A DNA stretch of 64,000 nucleotides from Coturnix japonica (taxonomy: Eukaryota; Chordata; Aves; Galliformes; Phasianidae). The stretch covers positions 34,713,462-34,777,461 of the forward strand of contig NC_029518.1 of assembly GCF_001577835.2 (NCBI RefSeq), in the 5' to 3' direction. The notes beneath the pieces were generated by a model, which saw nothing but the letters and a program-made list of their open reading frames with translations, did no database searches and was not told the DNA's origin. Shown here in pieces: positions 26,076 through 38,800 of the stretch (positions within the stretch are counted from its first letter, which is position 1; each line of letters starts with the position of its first letter). A program made the translations under genes and the position numbers.

Positions 26076-28727
26076 GGCTGTGATTACCAATTTCCCATAC
26101 ACACGTGGAGTCAAACGTCTTCTCTGAGGTGATTTTGTAGAATACCCTCGTGTAAGAAAACATGGTGCTATCTATAGGTGCTAAATTTGTCCTGGTTTTA
26201 AGTATTTTCTCAGTAGATATCTTTCAGAGGTAGAGAGACAAAACAAGATTTCTACCACCAGTTCTCTTATTACTTCCTAACATGCCAGATTATCTTTTCT
26301 TCCAAACCATATCAAGTTGTTTCTAAGATAGAAATGTGCCAGATTTCAGCCTAATACACTGTTTTCTTTCTTTTCAGATCCATACCTTTGATATTTCAAC
26401 TCAGGTCCATAACAATTAAAAACTGGTGTGAAGCCTGAAGACCAGTTGAAAACTGGCATAAAGGCTGAAATCTACTGTCTTCACCAGTTGTTTTTTTCCC
26501 CACAGAGTTTGAGCAGTGAATCTGAAGGCTTTGAATTTTCCAGATTCAGCATCTTTTATATTGGAACCCATAAAATATGCTGAAGAATCACATTTTTTTT
26601 TTTTTCCCCCAGTGTTTGTACTGCACAGGAACACGTGAAATTTTCTCATCTCCTAAAAGAGATGCACTGCAGAATTTGTGTGGGAAACATCACTATAAAT
26701 ATGTTTTGCTTTGGGTAATGAAAGTAAGATGGAGAAGTGGAGGGACAACTTCACAGTGACTGTGCATAATGAGGTGTTCCTGTTGGTACAGATGGAAAGC
26801 TGAAGTATCAGGGGGACCCGAGGAAATAGGCAGAAATAAAACTTCTTGAGAAAACAGTCTGTTTTTAATTTAAAGATGGCTATTCACTTTTACTTCAGTT
26901 CATGAAAGTATTTAAGCATTCTCTGTTCAATATACATGTTCTCTGTCTTACTGGCCAAGTTCTCTTCACTACCTGAAACAGAAACTGTACCCTTTAAAGG
27001 GTCAGGCTGTGACAGGTTGAGCAGATGAAAGCCAAGTGCTAATTATACCTGTTAAGTATCTCTACACATCGTTATGAGCAGTAAAAATTCTCTTTATGCA
27101 CTTCTTACTGCTGCTTTGACCAAGTGCTGGGTTCTTGGTCCTGCTTTTCACTGCTTTTTTGTTTTTTTTCTACAAGTCCATTTGCAGCTTTGAGAAAGGT
27201 TTACTTTTTTTTCCTCAAGACTGATAAACCTGAATGTTGGGCCAAACAAATGTTTTGGAAGGGTATCCCAGCTGCTTTCCAAACAGAGAGCTCTCCAATC
27301 TATGTCCTTCTGAAATTTGTTGGGATCTGGCTCTGTATGCCTAAACTCTCAACAGCTCCCAGTGGAGCAGCAAGCTGAGTTATTCTATGTTAAAGGACAA
27401 GAAAGAAAATCACTGAGATTTTTAAGCCATGAGACCACCCAGTTCCAAAGTACAAGACCGGCCTGGGGTCTTCTCACTGCCAACATCACATGTAAAGTAA
27501 AGGAGTGTGCTGCCTTACCATTAACCGTGTTATTTTAATATAACTCTTTCCTGTCACAAGACTTTTCACAAAAACAACCCTTTATTCAAATAGCATTATC
27601 TGAGGGAGGATGAAGTTAAAGAGCTATGACAGACTGAAGGCAGAAAAAAATAAGGATTTCTTATTATCAAAGAGAAGCTTGTATGACTCATTCAGTCATT
27701 TCATGCCTGCATTAAGTCTGTACTTGTTTCATGTTTTCATTGACTTTTATCATATAAGAATAATATTTAATTTTGAGTCTGTGTAAAGACAAAAGGATAT
27801 TTAGAAGTATAATTGTAGCCATCTGCCTATGGTACAGAATATTACACCTGGTTACGTGTTGTTCTCTTTCTTCACGGCACTTTCTGAGGCAGCAGTAGGA
27901 GTTCAGGGATGCAGTAAATCCTTCAGGCAAGAAAAAGAACAGATGAAGCAGTGGACTTGCATATCCCTAGCAGGGCAGATCTCATTTTTTGATTAAGCAC
28001 AATTTATTTCACTTTTCAGGCTGTTTATGTGGCAGACTGCTCAGTATGGGAAGGTGAGAAAGTGCACCTAAGATTATTTTACACCACAATGTGCAGAAGA
28101 ATAGAGGATTGGAAAGGAAAGTGCTTGGAAATCAACTGGAACAATTAATATTGCCCACGTAGCCTTCCTGTGGTTTTGCGTATGGATGCAGGTTATTGAG
28201 GGCTGTGACGTGCTTGCAGCCAGTGCTCTGCACAGGACCTCCTTTGCTCAGATCAGACAGACGATGCTCTAGGAACCAATTGAGTCTGTGTGAGGAAAAG
28301 AACTGGCAACAGCTCCTGCACCTGCTGGGGGAAGTGGAAAGTGCAGAGCAGGTGAGTCAGACAGGATGAGCTCACAGGTAAGACAGATTAATGCTGCCCA
28401 GAGTACTATTTTGCAATTACCACCTCTGCCACAGATGGCTGAAGTGCCACGAGTCACCTCATACAACTGTGTGTGCTCTAATGAGCTGTGTTAGGTGTGA
28501 TCCGGGGGCTTGTTTGCCTCAGTGCTCAGATGCAAACGGTGCTGGGCTCTCTCAAACAGACCAGCTGGTTACACCATGCCCATACTTGGATTTGGAGCTC
28601 ACTTATGGGGGAAAGAATGTGTGCAGAGGTCCATTTGAGTTCCATTTGAGTTTTGACAGAGTAACGCTGTAATGGGATAAAAATAGTAGGGTGGCAAATC
28701 CTTCGGCTACTGCAAATGACAGTGAGC
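26076..28727. other. Intergenic DNA
   Basis: About 2.7 kb, AT-rich with T tracts near 26591-26606. No recognised gene or mobile element. Confidence 0.45.
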
Positions 28728-28976
28728 CCAAATGCCACAGCCATGGATGCAGAAATAAAGGAAAAGAGCTGCTTACTGTTGAAAGACCTCAGGCAGGTAG
28801 GCAGGGATCTCCAGCAAAATCCCCTTACATCCACTGCCAACCCTTAAATGAGGTCTGGGTAGGGGTGGATCCTGGCTCCACCCCTTCTAGCCACTCCAGA
28901 GCATTGCATGCACCTCAGCTTTCCTGGGCTGGCCCAACCTTTGCACCAGGTGCTCAGTCACTGCTTCAGGCCATCA
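28728..28976. repeat. Unnamed dispersed repeat, copy 2 of 3 (best preserved)
   Basis: Contains ACCCTTAAATGAGGTCTGGG, GGTGGATCCTGGCTCCACC and CACCAGGTGCTCAGTCACTG in the same order as copy 1. With about 250 bp aligning to copy 1, this is the best guide to the family's extent. I see no open frame of interest and no obvious target-site duplication. Confidence 0.6.
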
Positions 28977-31193
28977 CTTACAGTCTGGCTAATGATACAA
29001 ATATGAAGACACCAGGGCCTATGGGTTAGAGCTCTCTAATGCCACAAAAACATTAATTTGGATTTCGACCACATTGATATAGGCACTATGCAGGTGCTGC
29101 TATAGGCACCAGCTATTTTCTTCACCTCAAACAACAGTGTCTTTCTAATCTAGTCTGGAAGCTGCAGCAAAACTCAAGCTAACCTTAAGTGTGGCCTTTG
29201 TTACATTTTTTTCAGCTCTTTTCCAGAACAAGTGGGTTCAGTGATATTAGGAATATGAATTCAGATAGTGTTACTGTTGCAAGTCAAACACAGAAATACA
29301 GGGAGAGTTTGCATAGTGATTGACTGTGACACTGCAACATGGACATGTTGCATATGGATGCCTAAATGTGATCTTTATTGAAATGATGCTCTGAGGAAAG
29401 AAATAGCCAGATACTATTTGTTTTCTTCTGGGATGGCCCTTCTCCACCATCCAGTGGCTGCAGTGGGCTTTAAGCCCCACTGAACATCACATATGGGGAG
29501 TGAGGTGGTTTTGCAGAACCCACGAGTCAAACCAGCATATACTGAAAGACTGATTTTACTTCAAGCTTTAACTTGAATCAGAAAGAAAAGATCTTGATTT
29601 CCCATGTTGCTTTTCCAATTGCTGCTTTCTCAAAAGCCTGTTTGAGACTCTACATAGTCTACATTCCTGAATGAAGTCCTCACCTTTCCAACATCAGTTG
29701 TCTTTTAAACCAATAGGAGGTTACATTCTTATTTTAAGGATAGAAAAAAGGAGGGAGACATGAAAGCTGACTAAGAACCTGGTTAAACAGACAGACCGGA
29801 GCTTACAGCTCTGTTTTTATCTTTGTTTCTTTGGACCCAAATACTGAATGTAAGCACTGTCATTCTTCAATTCAAAGTTTATATAATCCAAAGAATTAAC
29901 AGCTAAAATTAACAGCTGAAGTACTGAAGAGCACCCGGTGACATTACTGGCAATTTTCTTTTTGTAACAACCACAAGATATTTCTGAAATATTTGTGTTG
30001 TAGCATAGCAATCCATACTCCTTCAAAGAACTGAAAAACTTCAGGACAGAAACAAATAGAAGTCTTTAATGAAAAAATGCACTTTTGCATTTCAGCTGGA
30101 CATTAGAAGTGAAATGTAGGTGGTTAAACACCACGTAGCACTGGTGAAGTTGCCCACAGGTACCCCAGCTGGCCTTGAGCTCTGAGAGGTCAAGGTGTCC
30201 CCTAACATCTGAATCACATCTGCCTACATGAGGAGGTATTTCTAGGAGGCCCAGAAGTGCAGTAGATGTGTAAGTCTGAGCGTTTGAATCACTCTCTAAT
30301 TATTTCAGTAGGTTAAAATTCACAGGATCAAATGTGATTTGCTGGACTGTATTTTTTCAAGCCAGATTAGGAACAATGACTAAGGGTATGCAGGTGAGAA
30401 GACAATTCATGGTGTTAATTCACTTTACTGGCAAGTATAAAAAGGTCTAAAATGGCATTGTACAACTACAGCATTCAAAAATTCACCTTCGTAAACATAG
30501 AGAATAGCAGAAACAGACACAAAAGCCAAACTATACCAGTGTGCTGCTGTTGAAATTGTGAAGTTGGCTGCCCAGAGACTGTGTTGTTGAAGAAAGCACT
30601 ATCAAAGTGGCTGAGCTTTAACCCACGTGTATTGTCACATACGACTCATGAAAGACGTATTGGAAATGTTACACCTTTTCTTGGAAGGCATGAATTTTCA
30701 AGGCAACCACATCTATGAATCATGTTGCAAACAGCTCATGCTCCTAGCAACTCATGGGCATTAGAAGTTGTTACTTTACAAGCACATGCAGTGCCTTGGT
30801 TGTTCATCCAGGGCACATTTGATAATCCTAAGAGAAAAGAACTGCAGTATAACCATCCACAGAGCAATGGCAAAAGCTCTTTAGTACTCAAAATATATAT
30901 CAGAATACTCTAATGAGACTTACTTCCAAATTTATTTTCCTCTTTTGTGTAGATTCCAAGATAATAGACAACATAATTTTTTGTGTTTTCCTTGAACCTT
31001 ATGATCACTCAAGACTATGCCCAGTGCAGTCTCCTCAGCATTTTTCAAGTGGCAAATGGGACTATGAACACTGATCCAGCACACAGAGATGAGCCAGAGC
31101 CCATGCAGGGCAGCACATGTGCCTTGAACAGAAGCTGTTTATAGCCGGGTGTCAGAGAAGTCCTTCCTCCCTGAAGCTGGTCCTGATCCCTGG
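28977..31193. other. Intergenic DNA
   Basis: About 2.2 kb of AT-rich sequence with no recognised gene, mobile element or RNA gene. Confidence 0.45.
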
Positions 31194-31685
31194 TTCACAG
31201 AATCATAGAATATAGGGGTGGGAAGGGACCTCTGGAGATCATCCTGCCCAACCCTCCTGCTAAAGAAGGTTCCCTACTGTAACTTACACAGGAAAGTGTC
31301 CAGGTGGGGTTGACTATCTTTAGAGAAGGAGACTCTACAACATCTCTGGGCAGCCTGTTCCAGTGCTCTGTTACCCTCACAGTAAAGAAGTTCTTCCTCA
31401 TGTTCACACAAAACTTTCTGTGTTCCTGTTTGTGCCCATTGCCCCCTTGACACACGCTCTTTAGATATTTATAAGCATTGATGATAAGATCTCTTCCTAG
31501 CCTTCCCTTTCTAGGATGAACATTCTCAGGTTGCTCAATCTTTCCTCATACTTGAGATGCTCCAGGTCCCTGCACCCTCTACAGCACTTCCCTGTCTTTC
31601 TAGAACTGGGGAACCCAGAACTGGACACAGTGCTGCTGATGTGGCCTCACCAGGGCAGATCACCTCCCTCTACCCCACTGCAGTA
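31194..31685 (-). mobile_element. CR1 LINE, 3' fragment of about 490 bp
   Basis: Starts TTCACAGAATCATAGAATAT and proceeds through GGGTGGGAAGGGACCTCTGG, GGGCAGCCTGTTCCAGTGCT, CTTCCTCATGTTCACACA and AGAACTGGGGAACCCAGAAC. All are standard CR1 3' blocks read in reverse. It fades near 31685. Confidence 0.92.
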
Positions 31686-33674
31686 AACTCTTGTATGAGA
31701 ATGTACAGCACATGGGTAATTTTGACTCGGGGGGATGACTCTTTCTGGATATATCCACTACATCACCAGCATGCTAGGATCTTGATCTATCAAACACAAA
31801 ATGCCCATTGCTAACCCTCTATAGCTCCTCTGGCATGGCAGGCAAAGGATCATAGTCACTGCACTGAGTATTCAAGTAAATGGCTGCTGCAGCAGTGCCA
31901 GGGTAGTATGAGAGAAGCAATTTTGACCTTCATGGAGTTGCTGATGAAAAACAACAACAACAAAACAACCCGACACTGCATCAAAATATCAGTTCAACTC
32001 ACCAAGGGAGAAATAAAACTACAAAACAGTGTATTTGCAGCTCAGGCAGCAACTGCAGTATCACACTTACCAGAACTGTACTAAGCTTCAGTTCCACACT
32101 GGGATATAAATATGCTGTTTTGCCATGCATTGACAGGGGGAAAAATACAGCAGCATTGAGCTTGCCAGATCAAATGTGTCAGTGGACATGTTGACTGAGT
32201 GATAAGCCCAGCCACTCAGTTTTTAGCTATTTGCTGGCCCCACTGTGGGAGTAATATCTAGCACAATGAGAAGAGTTCACTGGCAGGTGTATTTAACTCA
32301 GTTGTTAAGGTTTTTCTACAAGACATCAGAGAGATGTATCTTGAGTTATATTGCATGTCGCCTGAGCTCTTCTCAATAATTGCTCACAAATAACATATCC
32401 ACATAGACTGAGATGGTAACAATTCACTCTCAGATTTCCATAATTGCTAAGATTACTCTTCTCTATCTTGTGCTGAAGATAGGAGGCTGAAGATCTGAAA
32501 CGGGGTGGGCTACCATGACTACCATTGGATGAAAGGGAAAAGGAGTTGAAGTCAATTTGAACAGGAACAACTCCTATTAGTATTACTAGGAGATGCAAGC
32601 TGATACTGTGGGAGGTCACAGATTCATTAAAATTTGCAAATGAGAACCACTGATTCCAGCAAATGAAGCACTTCTACAGAGCTGCCCAGTAAATTTAGAC
32701 AAAGTTTAGTGCATTCAGACCTGCTCTGAGATTGCAGGAAGCAACAATAGACACCGTTTCTAAAGCAATTGCAGCATTCATGAGCTAGGTGCAATTTTCA
32801 GAGCGATCATGACAGTTCTGCAGATAATCATTTTGCAAGTTAAGAATATAAATTGTGTGATACAAAAGAAGGGGGAAAAAAAGCTGATTCCTGTTGAGTT
32901 CCCATAATTGCAAATGAAAGACAGCAAGAAACATCAGGGAGTCACTTTTCACAGAAGCAGAGATCGTAGGGGTTTAATTAGCATTGGATCATATGTATCA
33001 GCCTGAAAATGCGTAATGAGCAGCTAGCGCTTCCACATGAGACAAGACTGATAATCTGGTCAATTCTTTCACAAAACATTTGTGTGCAGAGAAAAATGAT
33101 CCCTGCCATAAGTAATCAGGATGCCTGCTGTAAACCTACTGACAGGATAACATTTGAGCCTCACACACCTAAAAGTGAGCCTAAAATATATATATTTCAT
33201 GACAAAAAGCAGAACTTTCTGTCAGATCCACCAAATATGCACAGTGTACCCCCAGTGAAAATAACCTACTGCAGTCTTCTGTGTAGCTTATATTCATCTT
33301 CCTTGCATCTGAGTAGGATGAAGTATGTGTCATGCAGGGTCTGGTCTGTACTGGTACATTTCTAAGACAAGTTTCCAGAGCTGTATTAACTGTTGCAGCT
33401 TTTAAAGTTATTTGAGTTTTTGCACTAAAATCACTGAAAAGGGTGTGAAAGGTTGAATACTGAATAGAGAAGCTGGTCTTGTCAAGGTGAGTTAAATATA
33501 TGCATAGAAGTAATCCTGTTTCCTAGCAAATGAGACACAAGTTAAGGAACACATTTGCAGTGCTTCTTCATCCAGGTGTTACAGAACTTACCAGCTTATC
33601 TGCAGGGGACTTTTCAGCTCTCACTCGGCAGGCCTTGGACACATAGGTCTGCTTAGTAAGTTTTGTATCTTATC
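31686..33674. other. Intergenic DNA
   Basis: About 2 kb, AT-rich, with a short CAA run near 31950-31962. No recognised gene. Confidence 0.45.
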
Positions 33675-33812
33675 ACAGAATCATCATACAACTGTTTGAG
33701 TTGGAAGGGACTCTTAAAGGACATCTAGACCAAATGCACTGCAAGAACAGGGTCCTACAGCTAGATCAGGTTGCTTGGAGCCTTGTTCTGGCCTCGGGTC
33801 TTGAATACTCCC
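33675..33812 (-). mobile_element. CR1 LINE, short 3' fragment
   Basis: Begins ATCACAGAATCATCATACAA, then GTTTGAGTTGGAAGGGACTC and CTAGATCAGGTTGCTTGGAG. About 140 bp and diverged. Confidence 0.85.
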
Positions 33813-35494
33813 TCTATTTCCATAATGTAAATATCTTAATAAGCAAAGACATGTTTTCATATACATGTATAAATATATGTATGTAAATAGGTGTATGTGA
33901 AATATATGCTTGTGTATTCTTAATCTGAAATAAATCCCTTTTTTTAGATAGTAAAAGAGTTACTGAGCAGTCTTTATTTTGGCCACATTTCTCACCCTTT
34001 CGGCTTCCCTTCAGCATGTTTGTTGTTTGAGCACAGCTCTGAGTTTCTCTGATTAACACCAGAACCACACTCTGTTCCTCCATGAAGGTGCACTGACATC
34101 ACTCCTTGCTTATAGGTAGCTGCAGGCATTAGTCATTAAATTTGGAACATTTTTAGAGACAAATCTATCTCACAGACACCGACTAACTCTGAGCAAGTGG
34201 AAATAACTTGTTTTGGAAAATCAACAGAGATTAAGCGTGCATTTTGCTATTCATAGAGACAGCGCGATGCCAGGAGTCATCAGACTTGAACTTCCCCACT
34301 ATAATGCAAGTCCTGTCTGCACATGAAGGAGTTCCTGTTGAGGTCCTTCCTATGGCTGGGCATGGTAGCGCTCTCTGGTAGCAGGTCACCCCATCCAGCC
34401 AGATGCTCTTTCCAATTTGTCAGCGATTACTGCAAGTAGTCCTGTGCCAAGTGACAGTCCCTTCTGCCTCCCACCAGGCAGCAGTTCACTGGGGGCTCAT
34501 TTAATTTCTTTATTAGCATGGAGAGTGTATTCTTGAAAAAAGAAATCACAACTCCACTATGCATTTGATTTAGGTCCAACTGAAGATGATAGGTAGCACA
34601 GCACATTAAGACCTTATGACAACTATTTGCATGCAGTTTTTACTGGATTTCTTTTTCCACATCAGTGGAAAGGAGACTTATGCAAGAATTTCCATGTTAT
34701 TATACAGAACATCCTGTTTATTAGAGTTTGTTATTCAAAATCTTCATTAGGCATTCAAGAGCCTATTTGGACTTCTGAAAACCACAAGTGGTCTGGAGCT
34801 TTTGAACCCCAGGCTGCTTTCTATCTTACTTGAGGTATTAGAAAATTCATCTATGTGACAAATACAATGAAGTTTGCAATCAAGACTCTGTGATCCCAGA
34901 AGACTGTTCTTTCAGTAGCTAATTGGATTTATAAATTCTATTTATTTCCACACACCACTTTTATATGTTATATTTGCATGAGCACAGTTGCTGGCTATTT
35001 ATTTCCAGCTTTTTACATTATGCATGTCTCCACCTTCATTTTTTATCCAGTAGGAGAACTCCTTGTCTATCAGCAGATGCACCTCACCTAAGACTATGAA
35101 GTAAGGCAAAAAGTCTGTAAGGATAATATATGTCATCCACTGGTGTCCATCATATCAAGTACCCTACAATACTTTAATATCCTGCATACTGTAAACCATG
35201 CTCTTCTGGACAGACAACATGAAGACTGTTCAGCTTATCTGTAATCAAAATGGAGTTTTTTCTTTTTTCTTTTATTTTTTTCCATAAAAGCTCAAACAGA
35301 TAAGGAAAGCCTCTTAGCTGAGCACAAAGGATGGAAGATGATGACCCTCTGTATGAGAGAGCTTTGTGTAACACTGACCGTGTAGAGTAGCTGAATGATT
35401 AACAGGAGAAAGTAAAACCAGGCCCATGGCCAGCTTTTCATTGTCCCTTCCCCGACACCTTCTGTCAACTGAAATCCATTTCCAAAATCCTGTT
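33813..35494. other. Intergenic DNA
   Basis: About 1.7 kb with no recognised gene. A T-rich run lies near 35255-35282. Confidence 0.45.
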
Positions 35495-35700
35495 CATAGA
35501 ATCATAGAATCGTAGAATCATAGAATCATAGAATCATAGAATCATAGAATCATAGAATCATAGAATCATAGAATCATAGAATCATAGAATCATAGAATCA
35601 TAGANATAGAATCATAGAATCATAGAATCATAGAATCATAGAATCATAGAATCATAGAATCATAGAATCATAGAATCATAGAATCATAGAATCATAGAAT
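35495..35700. repeat. Expanded CR1 terminal 8-bp tandem array (CATAGAAT)n
   Basis: Roughly 25 to 26 tandem copies of the octamer CATAGAAT, nearly perfect apart from one CGTAGAAT unit and an irregular point at the undetermined base (N) at 35605. Ordinary CR1 copies end in only two to four of these octamers. The array joins directly to a CR1 3' end at 35701, so it grew from that terminus. The N suggests the true length was hard to resolve. Confidence 0.95.
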
Positions 35701-35882
35701 GGCCTGGGTTGAAAAGGACCACAATGATCACCTCATTTCAACCCTCCTGCTATGTGCAGGGTCACCAGCCACCAGACCAGGCTGCCCAGAGCCACATCCA
35801 GCCTGGCCTCACACACATCCAGGGATGGGACACCCACAGCCTCCCTTGGCGAAATGTTCCAGTGCTTCACCACCCTCTGTGC
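35701..35882 (-). mobile_element. CR1 LINE, 3' fragment adjoining the expanded array
   Basis: Contains GGCCTGGGTTGAAAAGGACC, then CCAGGCTGCCCAGAGCCACA and CATCCAGGGATGGGACACCC. It is relatively close to the consensus, so likely one of the younger copies here. Truncated at about 180 bp, with a small CACCCTCTGT duplication at its right end. Confidence 0.9.
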
Positions 35883-38800
35883 ACCCTCTGTCAGGCTGTT
35901 GGTTTGTCTATGTCACTATTATTTATAGCCTTCTTTTTAAGCATTGTGACAAATGGCAGCATACTGCATGGCATTTGCAGTGCTGATGCTGTTCAGTCCT
36001 ACAGTCCTATGGCGAGTGCAATAAATTCAGGACAGGCCATCTCCTGGAACCCCAACCGTGTACTTTTGTACAGAATTTCTGCCAAACGTGCCTGTGACAA
36101 ATATGTTTTCTCCTTCCCTTTTCTCAGATTATGAGTATAATAAAGCACACCCTATGACATTAATGGTCTTGTAATGCTACTTGAACTATTCAGATCCTAG
36201 GAGACATCACAGTAAAAGTAATTTGTTCAAACAATGTATTGGATTACAGGATCCTTTTTGCTTTTATTTTGCTTTTCTCTACTGGGCCCATTTGTACACT
36301 GAATAAAGGAGGAGCTCACTTAGTACAGCTATCCAAAGCTTTATCTTACCTTCATTGCCTTGTCTAACCACACAGTATGTCTCTTCTTTCATGATAGGGA
36401 ATTGTTGCTTTTACTGTACTTTTCTGTGCATGTAAGGTCTAAACATATCATAAATAGGTGTATGCTCACTGTCACAGTAATGTAGGGGTGCTGGACTTAG
36501 GGTTTCTCTTCCTTTTTGGAGATGGAGGATCAGGAGAAATGAATCTAAATGCCAGACCATCCATTCACTGCATTAGCAATTTCAGACAGACAGGATTTCT
36601 CCTTTGAGAGCACTTACATTACATAGACTTGTAATACATGATAATTCTATAACTCTGTAACAATAGGTATGGTTGGCACATGGTGGTGCTTGAACTTAAC
36701 TGGGGTACTCCAGACAAAATAGTAGTGCTGGAAGAGCCACAAAGGATTTTACCTTACAGATATTATTTGCAGTATTTACATGCTCTATCCCTCTTGTAGC
36801 CCAGCAATACATCATCTTGGCACAACCTCCAGATTTGAAGCCCAATTCCTAGCTATGTGATTTGTGTGCTTAAGTGCTCAGTGCTTTCATAAGTCTTACA
36901 CCATGAAAAGAGGTATATATTAAAGGATTTGTCTGCACAGCAAAATGAGGGGTGTCAGCTTTTGTATGGGCACAGCAACACAACTAATACCATTGGTGAA
37001 GGAGGGGGCAGGCTCTGCAATATGTCAGCCTGGAAAGGACCCAGGTGAATGTGGATGTACGCTTGTATGCTTCCTAGTAATGGCACAGGCATGCAGACAA
37101 AGCTTTTTATTTATGGCTCTGTTGATGGCTTGCAGAAGTAACTATGCCACACTTACTAAGCGGCTGTCCATGCTAATTTTAAAATAAGGCCACTCTGACA
37201 GCTCCTGAGAGGACACACAGCCTCAAAGCAGCAATACAGGCAGCTGCACAGTACGGGGTGGTAAAGCTTGTGGGCAGCTCTTCAACTGATGCCAGCATTT
37301 CACTTCCAGGGAGCTCTCTCTCATAGGCTCAGAACACCCTCTTAACTGCATCTCTCCACTAGGAAAAGCAACACGATTTCCAGATTTCCAGAACACTGGA
37401 CTCTCCCGCAGGACTTCACCCAGCTCTGCCAGCACTTCCTGCAGTGCTTGAGCCCAAATACATCAGAGTGTAAATCAACATTTGGAGTTGCTACAGACTT
37501 AGGCAGAAAGTCAAGAGAGTGGGTTTTCTCAACCCATAGCCAAGATCGAAAATCAAAACAATTGATTCTGCTTTGAACAGCCCCTGAGCACCCGGCCAGC
37601 TTGCTGACAGCATGAGGCACAATTGTTCTCGCAGCAAAGGCAGGGCACAAAGAACAAGTGAGGCCACACAGGGCACAAAGTCGAACAGCCCAGGCACTGG
37701 TGTGCTGAAAACTTGGAGCTGAGTGCCTGAAGGGATCTTACTTCTTCCAATAAAACAAAAACAAAACAAATCTTTACTACAAAGTCTGATGTGGACTTGA
37801 AGGGATATATAATTAATAGCCCCCTGAAATTACAAATGTGTGAAACCTTGAAGCAAGGTGCTTTAAGCTCGTGCCAGGTGAACAGCTTGTGAGACACTGG
37901 CCTAATGCTCATGAAATTCAGAAGATTGAGATGAGTATTTCTTTGCCTATTTTCCTTTCACTTGGCCCACATTTTGGAAGAAGAGAGGTAGAAAGAAATA
38001 AGCAGTAGCATTTTTTTGGCATTTTTGAAAGCAACAAACCTGAGCTTTGTCAGAAAGGGTTTGTGCTCTGTAGACTTCAGGAGGAAGCATCAGCTGTTCA
38101 GGTATGCATACAGATGGCCAGCCCTGACCCAAGGCTGAATTCATAGGAGAGCAGTGTGGAAAATAGCCAAATACTGCAGATGATGGAAGGGAAAAGCAGC
38201 CATCCGACCACACCTGGGAGTGCACTAACAAAACAGAAACTGGAAAAGCTACAAGGAGATTCAGATCATGAAAGGGGGGTATTAGGAACACGCTTTAGGG
38301 GAAATCTCAAGAGACTGGGAGATGCTGGCTTAGCGGCTGTCACTAAGACCAAAACAGCACATCTGGGACCGATGGGAAAAGATAAAACAGAAACAGGCTG
38401 TTTATTTGAGGAAGAAAAAGACATGAAAACGGATTACTACATAAAGCAACTCGTCCATCTGGGGTCTGCAGATTACCTGTCACATCCGTGCACTGATCAA
38501 GACAGCCTGAAGCCACACAATAAATCTGTTGTCCTAACATTATCACATCCATCTGGCTTGCTTAACTGATAACAGGGGCCTAGAGGGTGAGAGGGGATGA
38601 AAGATGCACTCAGCACTTGATTTAACATCGGTGATCTTCCTAATGTACACCCCATTAGAGGCTGGGTTTGGTGCTTTCCCTCGGCTGAGTGAAGCAATCA
38701 GCTGAGTGCTGCTTTGATTCTGGCTCATACCCAGCCTGGCTGGCACACTTGCTCTTTTGTATGCTCAAAGACTCATTAATAAATGACCACTTCCTTGCAG

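Noticed and set aside
31194-31455. Minus-strand 86-residue open frame containing VRVTEHWNRLPRDVVESPSL
   Set aside because: This is a translation of the CR1 3' region, where such peptides recur in bird genomes; it is not a host gene.
33009-33365. A 118-residue plus-strand open frame that reads like protein
   Set aside because: Used as a control: it looks as protein-like as some exon candidates but has no splice or promoter support, which shows how weak such impressions are.
38156-38569. A 137-residue open frame on the plus strand
   Set aside because: Resembles no family I know, has no visible promoter or splice context, and its length is unremarkable for this composition.
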